DNA of 64,000 bases from Helicobacteraceae bacterium (GCA_031286325.1 JAITUT010000005.1:1-64000); one strand, 5' to 3'; counted from the first letter of the stretch, positions 51,243-61,843 are shown. Numbers and translations: made by a program. The notes: generated by a model not told the origin, from the letters alone.

Positions 51243-51996
51243 TTTCGCGAACTAGTTAAAGCCGATCCTTTGCAATCAAAGGCTTTGCTCGGCGGTTCAC
51301 GTTTTGCGCGCAAATATCGCCTCCCTCCGCCCCTTACACTCCTCCGCTACGCTACAAACTGGGCGCTTTGCTCTCGCAGGCTGCAAAAGCCAAGCGGTTA
51401 GCTTTTGTTTAACGCCCGCTCGCCTTTGGAAACCCCTTTGACTTCTCGCGGGAGCAAAGCTCTCGCTTGCGAGCAAAGGGTGATCGCCCTTTGGAAACCC
51501 ACGAAAATCGCAGTTACTTTTTTCGCTCTATACTCAAAAAGTTGCGATTTTCGCCCGCTCTGCTACTCGTTGCCGCGAGCAGAGCGGGATTTATAGGTTT
51601 TATTTGGGTTTCGTAGCTCTTAAACGCCGCCCCTCGCGGAATTGGGCGAACTGTGTTCGCCTGATCGCAATACAACGTCAGATAGTTATCTATTGTTCGC
51701 CCGTTATTTATTTGGAAAGCTCGCAAATTGCCGTTTAGCATTGTTGGGCAATTTGCGCCCGTTGCGGAATCGGGCGAACGTAGGCGGAATCGGGCGAACG
51801 CAGTTCGCCCCTACATAATTTCAAGGCGCGATCATAAACGGAAATTGTCGTTGCGAACATTGAGCAAGGGCGTCGCCTCTTGACCCGCAATTTAGATCGC
51901 CGCAAGCGATTTGTGAGATTGCGGCATTTCTCCGCGCTTTACAATTCTCCGTTTGTCGCGATCGGAAATTGCCAGTCGCGATAATGATCGCGCGAC

Positions 51997-52935
51997 TCAA
52001 TCACATTCTAGCCCTAATACAATACCAAAAATTACTAACTGTTCTTTAGGTAAAGGCTTTTTTTCGCCGTTCCTTTTATGACAAACGCCGCTTATTACAT
52101 TATTATTTTCGTATGTAAGTATGACGGAAATTGTGCCGTTTAACCTGTAAACTTTTGTTTCGCCCTCTCTTGCCCCGTTTTTCCACGTCTCCTCTTTTCC
52201 TAACTGACCGCTATCGTAATAAATTTTGATAATCCCGTCCTTGTCGCTATTCACGTGGTTTTTGTATGCTGTTTCATATTTAAGTTTTCTCTCCTCGTCA
52301 TAATATTCTTCAATCCCAACCTCGAAGCCGTTCTTGTATGTTTCCTCTCGAACTCTGCCGTCCTCGTAGAAAATCTTTTCTATCCCTTCGAGCTTGCCGT
52401 TTTTGTATGGTCTTTCGTAGTTAAGTTTGCCGTCTTTTTTATAACCTTTCGCAATCCCGTCCTTGACGCCGTTTTTGTATGGCGTTTCACTCGAAAGTTC
52501 GCCGCTTTCGTAAAAAGACTTCTCGACCCCCTCACGTTTATCGTTTTTGTATGGTATTTCACCTGAAACTTTGCCGCTATGGTAGAAATGTTTCGTGAGC
52601 CCTTCCTGTTTGCCATTTTTTAATGCCTGGATGTATTCCGGCGTACCGCTGGCACTATCGTAGACGCGCCGCTCAATTGGTTCGCCGTCAACGCAGAGAA
52701 TCCAGATTGTCTGGGCGTATCTGCTGGGCTCGTGCAACTTCTTTTTGCCTGGGAGCAAATTGCCATTCTTCCAGCACTTGCCATCGTACAGGTCGCCGCT
52801 ATCGACCGTTTCATATTCGGCAACTATATCGTCCTCTTTCCCGCAATCCTCCTTTTGGTCATACGCGTTCGCGCTTTGGCGCGCCGTAGCTAGCAAAGCT
52901 ATCGCCAGCAAAGTAGCGATCAAAACTCTTTTCAT
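51997..52935 (-). CDS. YwqK-like MORN-variant repeat protein
   Basis: Tandem units of the type YKNGVKDGIAKGYKKDGKLNYERPYKNGKLEGIEKIFYEDGRV. Confidence 0.8.
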   Translation of the reverse strand: MKRVLIATLLAIALLATARQSANAYDQKEDCGKEDDIVAEYETVDSGDLYDGKCWKNGNLLPGKKKLHEPSRYAQTIWILCVDGEPIERRVYDSASGTPEYIQALKNGKQEGLTKHFYHSGKVSGEIPYKNDKREGVEKSFYESGELSSETPYKNGVKDGIAKGYKKDGKLNYERPYKNGKLEGIEKIFYEDGRVREETYKNGFEVGIEEYYDEERKLKYETAYKNHVNSDKDGIIKIYYDSGQLGKEETWKNGAREGETKVYRLNGTISVILTYENNNVISGVCHKRNGEKKPLPKEQLVIFGIVLGLECD

Positions 52936-53314
52936 CTTGTCTCCTTTTTGCGTTAGCGAAAAATCGCGTGAAATTTAGCGAAATTCGCTTAAAGCCAACA
53001 AAATTTCTTTTTCTGCCTGATATTTCTCCCGCCCGACATTCTAGCGTGAGCGGCGGCATAAACTCTGCTCTTTGCGCCCGTCATCTTAAATCTTATAACA
53101 GCGTTAAATTTGATGATTTTTGGGAGTTTTTTAAGGAGAAAAAAGAGCCGACTTTTGTTTTTCCGCCTCTTTAAGGTTTTCAAGGAAGCTATAATTTCGT
53201 AATTTCGGGCGCTAGAGTTTCTCGCGCAAATGACGGAAACGGAGGCTTCTTGAAGAGCTCTTTGCGAGGCTTTAAGCAAAAAATGTAAAAATTAAGAAAC
53301 CAAAAAGGAACCAG

Positions 53315-54589
53315 ATGAAAAAGCGCTTTATAACGGCGTTCAAATTAGCTTTTGTCGCCGCTCTGGCGGCGGCGCTCGCGGCGTGCGCCCAGCCCTCCTC
53401 CGAAAAGGCGTCTCGCGGCAAATCAAGCGCGGAGAGCGCGGAGACTCTGAACGCGACTTTGATCGCCTATTACAACGCGGCTCGCAAAATAGAGACCTCC
53501 CCCGAAACTATGGAGCGTTACAACACCGCTTTGGAGACTTTGATAGAGGGCAAAAAAGCCGATCCGAACGCCGAGGATTCGGCGGGGCGCACGCCGCTTC
53601 TCATCGCCTCGCAAGCGAATGATCGCGCGATGGTTTCTAGGCTTTGCGCGGCTGGCGCGGACGCGAACGCCGTGGCGGCGCACAATTTACCGCTTCTTAC
53701 ATTATCGTTGCAAGAGGGTGCGCTAGAAAGCGCGAAGGCGCTTTTGGAGTGCGGCGCGAATCCCAACAGCGCGGGATCGCCATTGACGATCGCGGTTTTG
53801 GGCGGCATCACAAGCCGCGATTACCGCGTAATGGCGATTGATCTTCTAGCCAAAGGCGCGGACGCGAATCGCGGCGCGATCGGCGATCACACGCTTTTGA
53901 CCTACGCGATTAAAACCGCGCAAAGCGAGCTCGCTGTGAAAATGGCGGAGAGCGGCGCCACGATCGACGCGCCTGACGACAACGGCAAAACCCCGCTTAC
54001 GTGGGCGCTCATTATGCGCGATCAAAAGACTGCGGACGCGCTTCTCGCTAAAGGCGCGAAGCCGAACACAGTTGATGTTCACGGCTATTCGCCGATCGCG
54101 TGGGCAATTTTAATGGACAATACCGCCGCGGCGATGAAGATCGCGCAAAATCCCGCGTGGCAACCGTCTAATACCGATCGCGGCGCGATCGCGGCGGAGA
54201 TCGCCAAAACGCGGACTTTGCCAGATTTGAGGGCGATTTTAACGGGCGCGGGCGGCGCGGCGAAAGGCGTAGGCGATCTGCCGAATATCATCGCTTTCGC
54301 GGATATGACATTTTTGCGCATTGAATATCTGGGCAACGAGATCACATTCAAGACCAAAGATAATTTGCGCAGCGGCTATTTGTTGCATAACCCGCCGCGC
54401 CTCGTGATGGACTTTGATCGCGCGCAGGGCGTCCGCGCAAGGAGCGTTGTGATTGAGGACGGCGGCGCGTTTTTAAGAGTCAGCACGGGCAAACACAGCG
54501 GCTTTTATAGGATTGTCGTGCAACTAAGCCGCGAGTTTGAGTTGGAGTTGAGGCGTGAAACGGGCGCGGTTTCGGCGATCTTAAAGTAA
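53315..54589 (+). CDS. lipoprotein with ankyrin repeats and C-terminal AMIN-like domain
   Basis: Lipobox ALAAC; ankyrin repeats (AGRTPLLIASQANDRAMVSRLCAAGADANAV); C-terminus LRIEYLGNEITFKTKDNLRSGYLLHNPPRLVMDFDRA. Confidence 0.75.
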   Translation: MKKRFITAFKLAFVAALAAALAACAQPSSEKASRGKSSAESAETLNATLIAYYNAARKIETSPETMERYNTALETLIEGKKADPNAEDSAGRTPLLIASQANDRAMVSRLCAAGADANAVAAHNLPLLTLSLQEGALESAKALLECGANPNSAGSPLTIAVLGGITSRDYRVMAIDLLAKGADANRGAIGDHTLLTYAIKTAQSELAVKMAESGATIDAPDDNGKTPLTWALIMRDQKTADALLAKGAKPNTVDVHGYSPIAWAILMDNTAAAMKIAQNPAWQPSNTDRGAIAAEIAKTRTLPDLRAILTGAGGAAKGVGDLPNIIAFADMTFLRIEYLGNEITFKTKDNLRSGYLLHNPPRLVMDFDRAQGVRARSVVIEDGGAFLRVSTGKHSGFYRIVVQLSREFELELRRETGAVSAILK

Positions 54590-54620
54590 ATTTGAAACAA
54601 CTTCGGGCGGCGGCAATTTA

Positions 54621-55805
54621 ATGAGCGATCGTTATCTCTTTTATATTGTCGCCACTTTGATCTGGACGGGAGTTTTATTTTCGTTCTCGTTGCCGCTTTT
54701 TTTGACGCAAAAGATCGGCGTTTCGCAATTTTATTTCTTTAACAAACAAGCCCTTTTCGCGATCGCGGCGTTTTTCATAATGTGGTTTTTAGCGCGCCTT
54801 GACCCCGATAAATATCTATCCAAAATCGGATTTTCGCTCTTTTTTTTCTTTTTTCTTTTAATGTTCGTTATGCCGTTTTTACCAGAATCTGTCGTGCCTA
54901 CAATTAACGGCGCGAGGCGATGGATTCGCTTAAATTCGCTGAGCCTTTCGCCCGTAGAATTTTTCAAAGTCGGTTTTGTCTTTTTCCTCGCGTGGAGTCT
55001 CACGCGCAAACTTTACCGCCCCAAAGCCGAGCGCGCGGGATTTACTTTCGCGCGCGAGCTTGGCGTGATCGCGCCGTATGTCGCGATATTTCTGGTAGCG
55101 GTGATATTGATCGCGGTAATGCAAAACGATTTGGGGCAAGTCGTGGTTTTGGGCAGCGTGATGGTCTTGATGATCCTCTGCGCTGGAGCGAGCGGCGCGG
55201 TCTTTTTGTCGCTTGTCGGACTCTTCGCGTCAGGCGCGATCGCGCTTATTTTGCTCGCCTCTCACAGAATAGAACGCGTGGTGGCGTGGTGGTATGGGGT
55301 GCAAGAGTTCGTTTTGTCGCTGTTTCCTGAGTTCATCGCGAAACATCTGCGCGTAGAAGGCGCGATCGCGAGCGGATCGGAGCAACTAAACCAATCTTTG
55401 CAAGCGTTTAACCACGGCGGCGCGACTGGAGCTGGCGTGGGCGGCGGCGTGATTAAGTTGGGTTTTTTGAATGACGCCCACAACGACTTTGTGCTTTCGG
55501 GGATCGCGGAGGAAGCGGGGCTGTTTGGCGTTACGATGATCACAATGCTGATTTTGTTGCTTGTCTATCGGATTTTGAAGATCGCCAACCGCGTCCCAGA
55601 GGATCGCCCCGTATTTTTTCTGTTTTCGGTCGGAATCGGCGTGATGATCGCCGTGCAATTTCTGATAAACGCGCTGGGTTCAGTCGGGATAATCCCGATC
55701 AAAGGCATAACCGCGCCGTTTATCAGTTACGGCGGAGCGTCTTTGGTGGCGCTTTCAATCGCGATCGGGCTGGTTTTAATGGTAAGCAAACGCGCCAGAA
55801 TCTAA
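54621..55805 (+). CDS. ftsW: SEDS family protein, FtsW/RodA
   Basis: INGARRWIRLNSLSLSPVEFFKVGFVFFLAW, NDFVLSGIAEEAGLFG, ITAPFISYGGASLVALSIAIGL. Confidence 0.88.
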   Translation: MSDRYLFYIVATLIWTGVLFSFSLPLFLTQKIGVSQFYFFNKQALFAIAAFFIMWFLARLDPDKYLSKIGFSLFFFFFLLMFVMPFLPESVVPTINGARRWIRLNSLSLSPVEFFKVGFVFFLAWSLTRKLYRPKAERAGFTFARELGVIAPYVAIFLVAVILIAVMQNDLGQVVVLGSVMVLMILCAGASGAVFLSLVGLFASGAIALILLASHRIERVVAWWYGVQEFVLSLFPEFIAKHLRVEGAIASGSEQLNQSLQAFNHGGATGAGVGGGVIKLGFLNDAHNDFVLSGIAEEAGLFGVTMITMLILLLVYRILKIANRVPEDRPVFFLFSVGIGVMIAVQFLINALGSVGIIPIKGITAPFISYGGASLVALSIAIGLVLMVSKRARI

Positions 55806-56045
55806 ATTTAGCTCGTAATCAAAATCAAGCTCAACGGCTTTGGCGCGATCTTCTTTAATGTTTTCGCAGAAATTTCGCGCCTCTTTGAGCGTCGCGATCT
55901 CGCTCAAAAGCTCTTTCAAATCATCGCTATTTTTGGCGCGCTCAAAGCGGACGGAAACGGACTTTTCGCAGAGCGAAACCTCTTTTTTTAATGTCTCCAA
56001 AAGGTATTCTAGTCTAGCTTCTTGGTAACGCGAAAAGGCGTTCAT
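55776..56045 (-). CDS. hypothetical coiled-coil protein
   Basis: 89 aa helical ORF, ATGA-type overlap with upstream ORF. Confidence 0.5.
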   Translation of the reverse strand: MNAFSRYQEARLEYLLETLKKEVSLCEKSVSVRFERAKNSDDLKELLSEIATLKEARNFCENIKEDRAKAVELDFDYELNLDSGAFAYH

Positions 56046-56296
56046 TTGCCGCCCTCGCGCACGATTTTTTCTATCTCGCGCGCCGCGTTTTTCACCGCCT
56101 CTTTGTTGAGATTTAACGCTTCGCTACGCACGAACGCGATGAGGCTTTCGTAGCTCTCAACTTGCTCTTTGATCGCCTCAACTTCGTTGATCGTGATGAG
56201 TCCGCTCTCTATGCGATCGAGTAGCGCGAAGTAATTTTCGTTGATCTCGCGCGCCAAATCGCGCAAAAATATCTTTTGCGATTCAATAATCGTCAT
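56042..56296 (-). CDS. hypothetical helical protein
   Basis: 84 aa ORF in a pair with 55776-56045. Confidence 0.5.
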   Translation of the reverse strand: MTIIESQKIFLRDLAREINENYFALLDRIESGLITINEVEAIKEQVESYESLIAFVRSEALNLNKEAVKNAAREIEKIVREGGK

Positions 56297-56499
56297 CGCC
56301 CGCTCCTTTGCGATTTTTAAGCAAAGGACGTTCCGATCGCGCCGCGTTTTAAATGCGCGAATAGCGAGTGGCGGAGCGGGCGAAAATCGCGCGCGGAAGA
56401 CAGGTAAATTTTTGGAGTGTCAAGAAAAAAGCCCTTGTTTAAGCGGGAGCTTTGTTTAAGCGGGAGCTTTCTTCTCGCGAGGAGTTTATTTAACGCGTC

Positions 56500-56585
<86 letters not shown>

Positions 56586-56698
56586 AATTACTTCGCAAAT
56601 TCACGTTACGCTCCGCGCGCCAATTCGCGTTCGCTGTTTATTGGGCTTCGTAAGTCCAAAATACGCAATAAATTCGCAAGTTTAATACAAAATAAGAG

Positions 56699-56771
56699 CG
56701 ACCCCGGCAGGATTCGAACCTGCGACCAACGGCTTAGAAGGCAGTTGCTCTATCCCCTGAGCTACGGAGTC
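56699..56771 (-). tRNA. tRNA-Arg (UCU)
   Basis: GACTCCGTAGCTCAGGGGATAGAGCAACTGCCTTCTAAGCCGTTGGTCGCAGGTTCGAATCCTGCCGGGGTCG. Confidence 0.92.
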
Positions 56772-56797
56772 AAACCTAAGTTAAACTTTGGCTAAAA

Positions 56798-56870
56798 CGC
56801 GCCCGAAGGGACTCGAACCCCAAACCTACAGATCCGAAGTCTGTTGCTCTATCCATTGAGCTACGAGCGC
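56798..56870 (-). tRNA. tRNA-Arg (UCG)
   Basis: GCGCTCGTAGCTCAATGGATAGAGCAACAGACTTCGGATCTGTAGGTTTGGGGTTCGAGTCCCTTCGGGCGCG. Confidence 0.9.
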
Positions 56871-56880
56871 AAAAATTTGG

Positions 56881-56955
56881 GGTGGATGATGGGGATCGAA
56901 CCCACGACCTTCAGAGCCACAATCTGACGCTCTAACCAACTGAGCTACAACCACC
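56881..56955 (-). tRNA. tRNA-His (GUG)
   Basis: GGTGGTTGTAGCTCAGTTGGTTAGAGCGTCAGATTGTGGCTCTGAAGGTCGTGGGTTCGATCCCCATCATCCACC. Confidence 0.93.
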
Positions 56956-57006
56956 GCAAGCGGCGCGAATCGCACCGCAAGTGAAAGCAAGACCCTAATA
57001 AATGGT

Positions 57007-57079
57007 CGGGATGACAGGATTCGAACCTGCGACCCTTTGGTCCCAAACCAAATGCGCTACCAGGCTGCGCTACATCCCG
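57007..57079 (-). tRNA. tRNA-Pro (UGG)
   Basis: CGGGATGTAGCGCAGCCTGGTAGCGCATTTGGTTTGGGACCAAAGGGTCGCAGGTTCGAATCCTGTCATCCCG. Confidence 0.95.
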
Positions 57080-57176
57080 ATCGACGACTTGGCAATCAAA
57101 AGGCGCGATTTTAGCCAAAAATATATTAAATTGATCTGAAATCTCGCGAAAAAGATAAAAACTATAAAATCGCGAA

Positions 57177-57560
57177 ATGCAAAAAGTGATCACAATTTCT
57201 ATTGAGAACAAAAATTACGATATTACTCTAAGTGATCGCGGCGCGGAGGCGATCGAGGGCGCGATTGCCGCGCTGTTTCCAGCGAAAAACACGGCGGCGC
57301 AAAACGCTTTTGGGTCGCGAAACGCCGCGTATGCGCAAAACGCGAATGAGCCAAACGGCGCGATCGGCGCGAATCTCTTTAACACGCCGCCCAAACAAAC
57401 TAATTTGAACGGCGGTTCGGGCGAGACTTTCGCGGGCGCGATCAGCGGTAAAGAGCTTTTGTTCGCCTACATTGCCAAGTTTCTCCGCGCGGCGGAACTA
57501 GAAAGCGAACTAAGCGCGATCAAAACCGAGATCGCCGCCGCGCTTGACATAAAGCCATAA
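57177..57560 (+). CDS. hypothetical protein
   Basis: 127 aa ORF upstream of thrC, GC and codon pattern consistent with coding. Confidence 0.55.
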   Translation: MQKVITISIENKNYDITLSDRGAEAIEGAIAALFPAKNTAAQNAFGSRNAAYAQNANEPNGAIGANLFNTPPKQTNLNGGSGETFAGAISGKELLFAYIAKFLRAAELESELSAIKTEIAAALDIKP

Positions 57561-57601
57561 AAAACCAACTATAATTCGCGCAAAAATCAACGAGGAAAAT
57601 A

Positions 57602-59062
57602 ATGAAACTCTATTCAACGCGCGACAAAAACGCCAAAACCGCGACTTTCAGCGAGGCGATCCTAAATCCAGCGGCGGGCGAAAACGCGCTATTCGCGCCT
57701 ATAGAATTTCCAAATTTAGGCGATCTAAACGCGCTCAAAAAATTAAATTATCGCGAACTTACCGAGAAAATTTTCGCGCTTTTTAGCGCGGATATTGACG
57801 CCGCGACGCTTTCTGAAGCGCTCAAAACCTACGATCGCTTTGACGATCCAGACGATCCCGCGCCGCTAAAACGTCTTTTGGACGATACTTTCTTGTTGGA
57901 GCTTTGGCGCGGACCCACGCGCGCTTTCAAGGATATGGCGTTGCAGCCATTCGGCGCGATCCTTTCAGCTCTGGCGCAAAAGCGCGGCGAAAAATTCTTA
58001 ATCCTCGCGGCGACCAGCGGCGATACGGGACCCGCTACGCTAGAAACTTTCGCTAACCGCGCCAACACCGAAGCCGTTTGCATTTTTCCTGACGGCGGCA
58101 CGAGCGAAGTTCAGAAGTTGCAGATGATCTCCGCCGCCGCGCCCAATTTGCTCACGATCGCGATCAAAGGATCGTTTGACGACGCGCAATCGGCGTTAAA
58201 AAACCTGCTCGCGAGCGAAAGTTTCAACGCCGCCGTGAAGCGAAGCGGCCGTAGTCTCAGCTCGGCGAACTCCGTGAATATCGGGCGCGTAATTTTCCAA
58301 ATCATCTACCACATTCGCGCTTATCTTACGCTTCTGGATCGCGGCGAAATTAAAGTGGGCGAAGCGGCGAGCGTGATCGTGCCGTCAGGCAATTTCGGCA
58401 ACGCGCTCGGCGCGTATTACGCGCGCAAAATGGGCTTGCCGATCGCGAAAATCATAGTCGCCAGCAACGACAACAACATTTTGACCGACTTAATCGCGAC
58501 TGGTCGCTATGACATTTCGCGCCGCAAACTGATCGCCACGATCTCGCCCGCGATGGACATTTTGAAGTCGTCAAATGTGGAGCGGCTTTTGTTTGATTTG
58601 TTCGGCGATCGGCGCGCGCGCGAATTGATGAGCGATCTCGCGGCGAAAAATTCATTCGTTTTGACCGCCGCCGAACACGAGGCGATTAGAGAAATTTTTG
58701 ACGCCGCTTGGTCAAACGAGCGCGAAGTTTTATCGGCGATGCGCGAAAGCCTCGCGCGCGGTTATATCATTGATCCGCACACGGCGACTTGTATGAAAGC
58801 GGCAAAGATCGCGCCGACTCGCGTTAAAGTACTTTGCTCCACCGCCGAATGGACGAAGTTCGCGCCAAGCCTCGCGATCGCCGCGGGAATTAAAAACTGC
58901 GAAAAGATCGGCGATCTTGAAGCGTTAAATGAAATTTCCGCGCGATTTGACGCAAAAATCCCGCAGTCAATCAAAGCGCTTTTCGCAAAAGATCACGTCG
59001 CGCCAACTGTGATCGCGCCGAATGAAATTGAGGCGGCGATCTTAAAGTGGCTGGATCGTTAA
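57602..59062 (+). CDS. thrC: threonine synthase
   Basis: MKLYSTRDKNAKTATFSEAIL, GPTRAFKDMALQPFG, AATSGDTGPATLE, VPSGNFGNALGAYYAR. Confidence 0.95.
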   Translation: MKLYSTRDKNAKTATFSEAILNPAAGENALFAPIEFPNLGDLNALKKLNYRELTEKIFALFSADIDAATLSEALKTYDRFDDPDDPAPLKRLLDDTFLLELWRGPTRAFKDMALQPFGAILSALAQKRGEKFLILAATSGDTGPATLETFANRANTEAVCIFPDGGTSEVQKLQMISAAAPNLLTIAIKGSFDDAQSALKNLLASESFNAAVKRSGRSLSSANSVNIGRVIFQIIYHIRAYLTLLDRGEIKVGEAASVIVPSGNFGNALGAYYARKMGLPIAKIIVASNDNNILTDLIATGRYDISRRKLIATISPAMDILKSSNVERLLFDLFGDRRARELMSDLAAKNSFVLTAAEHEAIREIFDAAWSNEREVLSAMRESLARGYIIDPHTATCMKAAKIAPTRVKVLCSTAEWTKFAPSLAIAAGIKNCEKIGDLEALNEISARFDAKIPQSIKALFAKDHVAPTVIAPNEIEAAILKWLDR

Positions 59063-59065
59063 AAG

Positions 59066-59995
59066 TTAGATCGCGGTAACTTCAATGTGCCACGGCTCAA
59101 AATATACGCCAAACGGGTTGCTAATCGGATAGCGGATCGCGACATAGCCTAGCCGCATTAACTTTTGATATTCGTCGGTTTGCGCGAACTCCTGTGTGAA
59201 ATTTTTCTCGCCAAAACCCTTTTTGCCGACGTCAAAGTCGCCGACACCGTGATATGAGTAGCCCGCTGGCGCCAGAGAGCGCGAGGCTTCCGAGAGGTTG
59301 CCGCCGCAGGCGAGCGCTTTCGTTAGAAAGAGATACATCTGTTTGGGTACGCCGCGCGCGCCGCTTGTCAAAAAGAGCGAATCGCCGACATCTTTGCGCA
59401 CTCGCTCATAGACCTCCGCCGCGCGCCCTTTGTAGAGAAAGTGTCCCGTATGCGGGACTTTGAAAATTTCTTTAGAGGGGATCATTTGCGTCAATTTGTG
59501 GGTTACTTTTTCGCCGAAAAAGCCGTATTCGCGCGCGTCTCTGGCAAATAATTTTTCAAAATAGTCAAATTCCGCGCGCGTAAATTCGCCGATCGCGGGC
59601 GACATTTTGGCGACGCTCGCCGCGCCGTCGAATGAAATAATGTTGAAGTTCGCGAAACCGATCTGGTTTTGCACCCGCGCGAGCCTTTCGCGCAGCGATT
59701 TTAGAGTTTGGAGCTCGTCGGCTTCCGCGATCAGCGGCGGCAAATCGGCGGGTTTTCTGAGGAGCTCTAAGCGATCTATCGGCGCGAGGTTGCCGCCGTC
59801 TTCCATTGCGAGATCGTCCGCAGAGAGGTTTTGTTCGGTTTTCAAATCGGGCTTCAAATCTGATTTTTTCGGCTCGCGCGGACGGAAAGCCAAAAATTCG
59901 TTGTCGAAAAAGTCGGCATTGCGCGCCAAATTCCCCGCCGCGCAACCGCTCAGCGTAGCCAAAGCCGATAACGCCAAAAAATCCCGCCGCCGCAT
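59066..59995 (-). CDS. lipoprotein/Tat-type M15-like D-Ala-D-Ala carboxypeptidase (VanY-like)
   Basis: MRRRDFLALSALATLSGCAAG; SYHGVGDFDVG...EPWHIEV metal-binding motifs. Confidence 0.7.
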   Translation of the reverse strand: MRRRDFLALSALATLSGCAAGNLARNADFFDNEFLAFRPREPKKSDLKPDLKTEQNLSADDLAMEDGGNLAPIDRLELLRKPADLPPLIAEADELQTLKSLRERLARVQNQIGFANFNIISFDGAASVAKMSPAIGEFTRAEFDYFEKLFARDAREYGFFGEKVTHKLTQMIPSKEIFKVPHTGHFLYKGRAAEVYERVRKDVGDSLFLTSGARGVPKQMYLFLTKALACGGNLSEASRSLAPAGYSYHGVGDFDVGKKGFGEKNFTQEFAQTDEYQKLMRLGYVAIRYPISNPFGVYFEPWHIEVTAI

Positions 59996-60093
59996 AATTT
60001 ACCCCTCAATTTACACGAAATTTGTTTGATTATAGCCTAATTTTTAATAATAAATTTTAAACGCGCCGCTTGGCTTTTTACGGATTGTGGCGA

Positions 60094-61419
60094 TTATTGA
60101 TTCTCTTCGGTTTTGTTCTTCGCTTTCGCCTCTAGCACAAGCGGCGATCCTGTGAAATCCGCGCTCTCACGCAGTTGGTTTGCTAGGTAGCGCAAGTATG
60201 AAAAGTGAATTGATTTCGGGCGGTTTGCGATCAAAGCGAATGTCGGCGGGCGCACGCCAAATTGAGTAGCGTAGTAAATTTTCACGGCTTTGCCGCGATC
60301 GCTGGGCAAATGGTGGCGGCGCGCGGCGCTCTCGATAATTTCGTTTAATTGCGATGTGGGAATTCGGCGCGAATAATTTTCATAGACTTTCGCGATTAAA
60401 TCGGCTAATTTATTCACTCGTTTTTTTGATTTCGCGGATAATGAAATTATAGGCGCGTGCGAAAGAAATATAAATTTTTCGCGCGCGGTTTTTTCTAACT
60501 TTTCATAATCCTCTCGCGCAATATCGTATTTATTCAAAACCAAGATCGCCGCGATCTTATGTTTATCTACTAATCCCGCGATCCTTTCGTCTAATTCGCT
60601 AAACTCCTCGCTGGCGTCTAAAACGATCAGCGCGAGATCGGCGTTTTCCAACATCTTTTCGGTGCGATCAAAAGCAAACCTTTCAATGCCTTCTATGCGC
60701 CCTCTTTTGCGAATCCCCGCGGTGTCTATAAACACAACTTTTTTTTCGCCCAGTAAAACTTCTTCATCAACGGGATCGATCGTCGTGCCCGCCACGCTGC
60801 TGACCACGCTGCGATCAAAACCTACCAACGCGTTTAATAACGCGCTTTTGCCGACATTCGGGCGACCTATGATCGCGACTCTGATCTTCTCTTCTTCATC
60901 TGTTTTTTCTACAAGATTTTCAATACTGCCCGATCGCTTAATTAAATTCGCGATCCAAAGCTCCAAATCATCTATATTTCTATTATGCGAACACGAAATC
61001 ATAAACATCTCTTTCGCGCCGAAGCTCATAAATTCAAATTGCGCGTTTTCCATTTTTTTATTGTCAATTTTATTAAGCACCAGCGCGATATTTTTCGCGC
61101 GCTTTTGCAACTCGTAAAATAACTTTTTATCTACATCGTCGGGCATAAATTGCCCGTCCGCCATAAACAAAACCAGATCGGCTGTTTTCGCCGCCTCTGC
61201 CGCGTGTTTGCGTACGATCTTAAAAGTTTCATCGCGATCTTCAAGCCCGCCCGTGTCTAAAATCTGCGCGCTCAAACCCGCAAATTCCGCGATCGTCCTC
61301 CTAACGTCGCGCGTTGTGCCCGCAACTTCGCTCGTGATCGCCTCGCGCCGTTTCGCGAAGCGGTTAAAGAGGCTGCTTTTGCCCGCGTTCGGCCGCCCGA
61401 CAAGCGCGATCTTAAACAT
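60094..61419 (-). CDS. der: ribosome biogenesis GTPase Der (EngA)
   Basis: Two G domains: ALVGRPNAGKSSLFNR and AIIGRPNVGKSALLNALVG; KH-like C-terminus; start MFKIALVG. Confidence 0.95.
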   Translation of the reverse strand: MFKIALVGRPNAGKSSLFNRFAKRREAITSEVAGTTRDVRRTIAEFAGLSAQILDTGGLEDRDETFKIVRKHAAEAAKTADLVLFMADGQFMPDDVDKKLFYELQKRAKNIALVLNKIDNKKMENAQFEFMSFGAKEMFMISCSHNRNIDDLELWIANLIKRSGSIENLVEKTDEEEKIRVAIIGRPNVGKSALLNALVGFDRSVVSSVAGTTIDPVDEEVLLGEKKVVFIDTAGIRKRGRIEGIERFAFDRTEKMLENADLALIVLDASEEFSELDERIAGLVDKHKIAAILVLNKYDIAREDYEKLEKTAREKFIFLSHAPIISLSAKSKKRVNKLADLIAKVYENYSRRIPTSQLNEIIESAARRHHLPSDRGKAVKIYYATQFGVRPPTFALIANRPKSIHFSYLRYLANQLRESADFTGSPLVLEAKAKNKTEENQ

Positions 61420-61636
61420 CGCGGACGCCCAAATAAGATCGCGGCTCAAAGCCCGCAATAACAAGATCGCGGCTCAAAGCCCGCAATAACAAAGAATCCG
61501 TAAACATCACGTCGCGCCAACGCTGATCGTAACGAGCGAAATTTATCATTAACCGCCTCGCTAAAAGTTGCGAAATAGCGGCAATTATATTGAAAAGAGT
61601 ATTTGGCTATATTACGTTTTAATTTGGAGACGTAAA

Positions 61637-61843
61637 GTGAGCGATAAAGAAAACGACGAAACCCAATATGAGATCGGAACGTTTTGCGTCTTTCCGCGCG
61701 TCAATTTGCGCGCCTTTGACCCGGCGGCGCTAAAACCTCGCGATGAAAGCCGCGCCTATAAACCGCCGTTTAAGATCGGCGACGAACTAGAAAAAGCCGC
61801 GCCGCAAATTGAGATTTTAATGAGCAAAAAGAAGGACTTTTAA
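61637..61843 (+). CDS. hypothetical protein
   Basis: GTG start VSDKENDETQYEIGTFCVFPRVN; ATG-overlap with the pseudopilin gene. Confidence 0.5.
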   Translation: MSDKENDETQYEIGTFCVFPRVNLRAFDPAALKPRDESRAYKPPFKIGDELEKAAPQIEILMSKKKDF

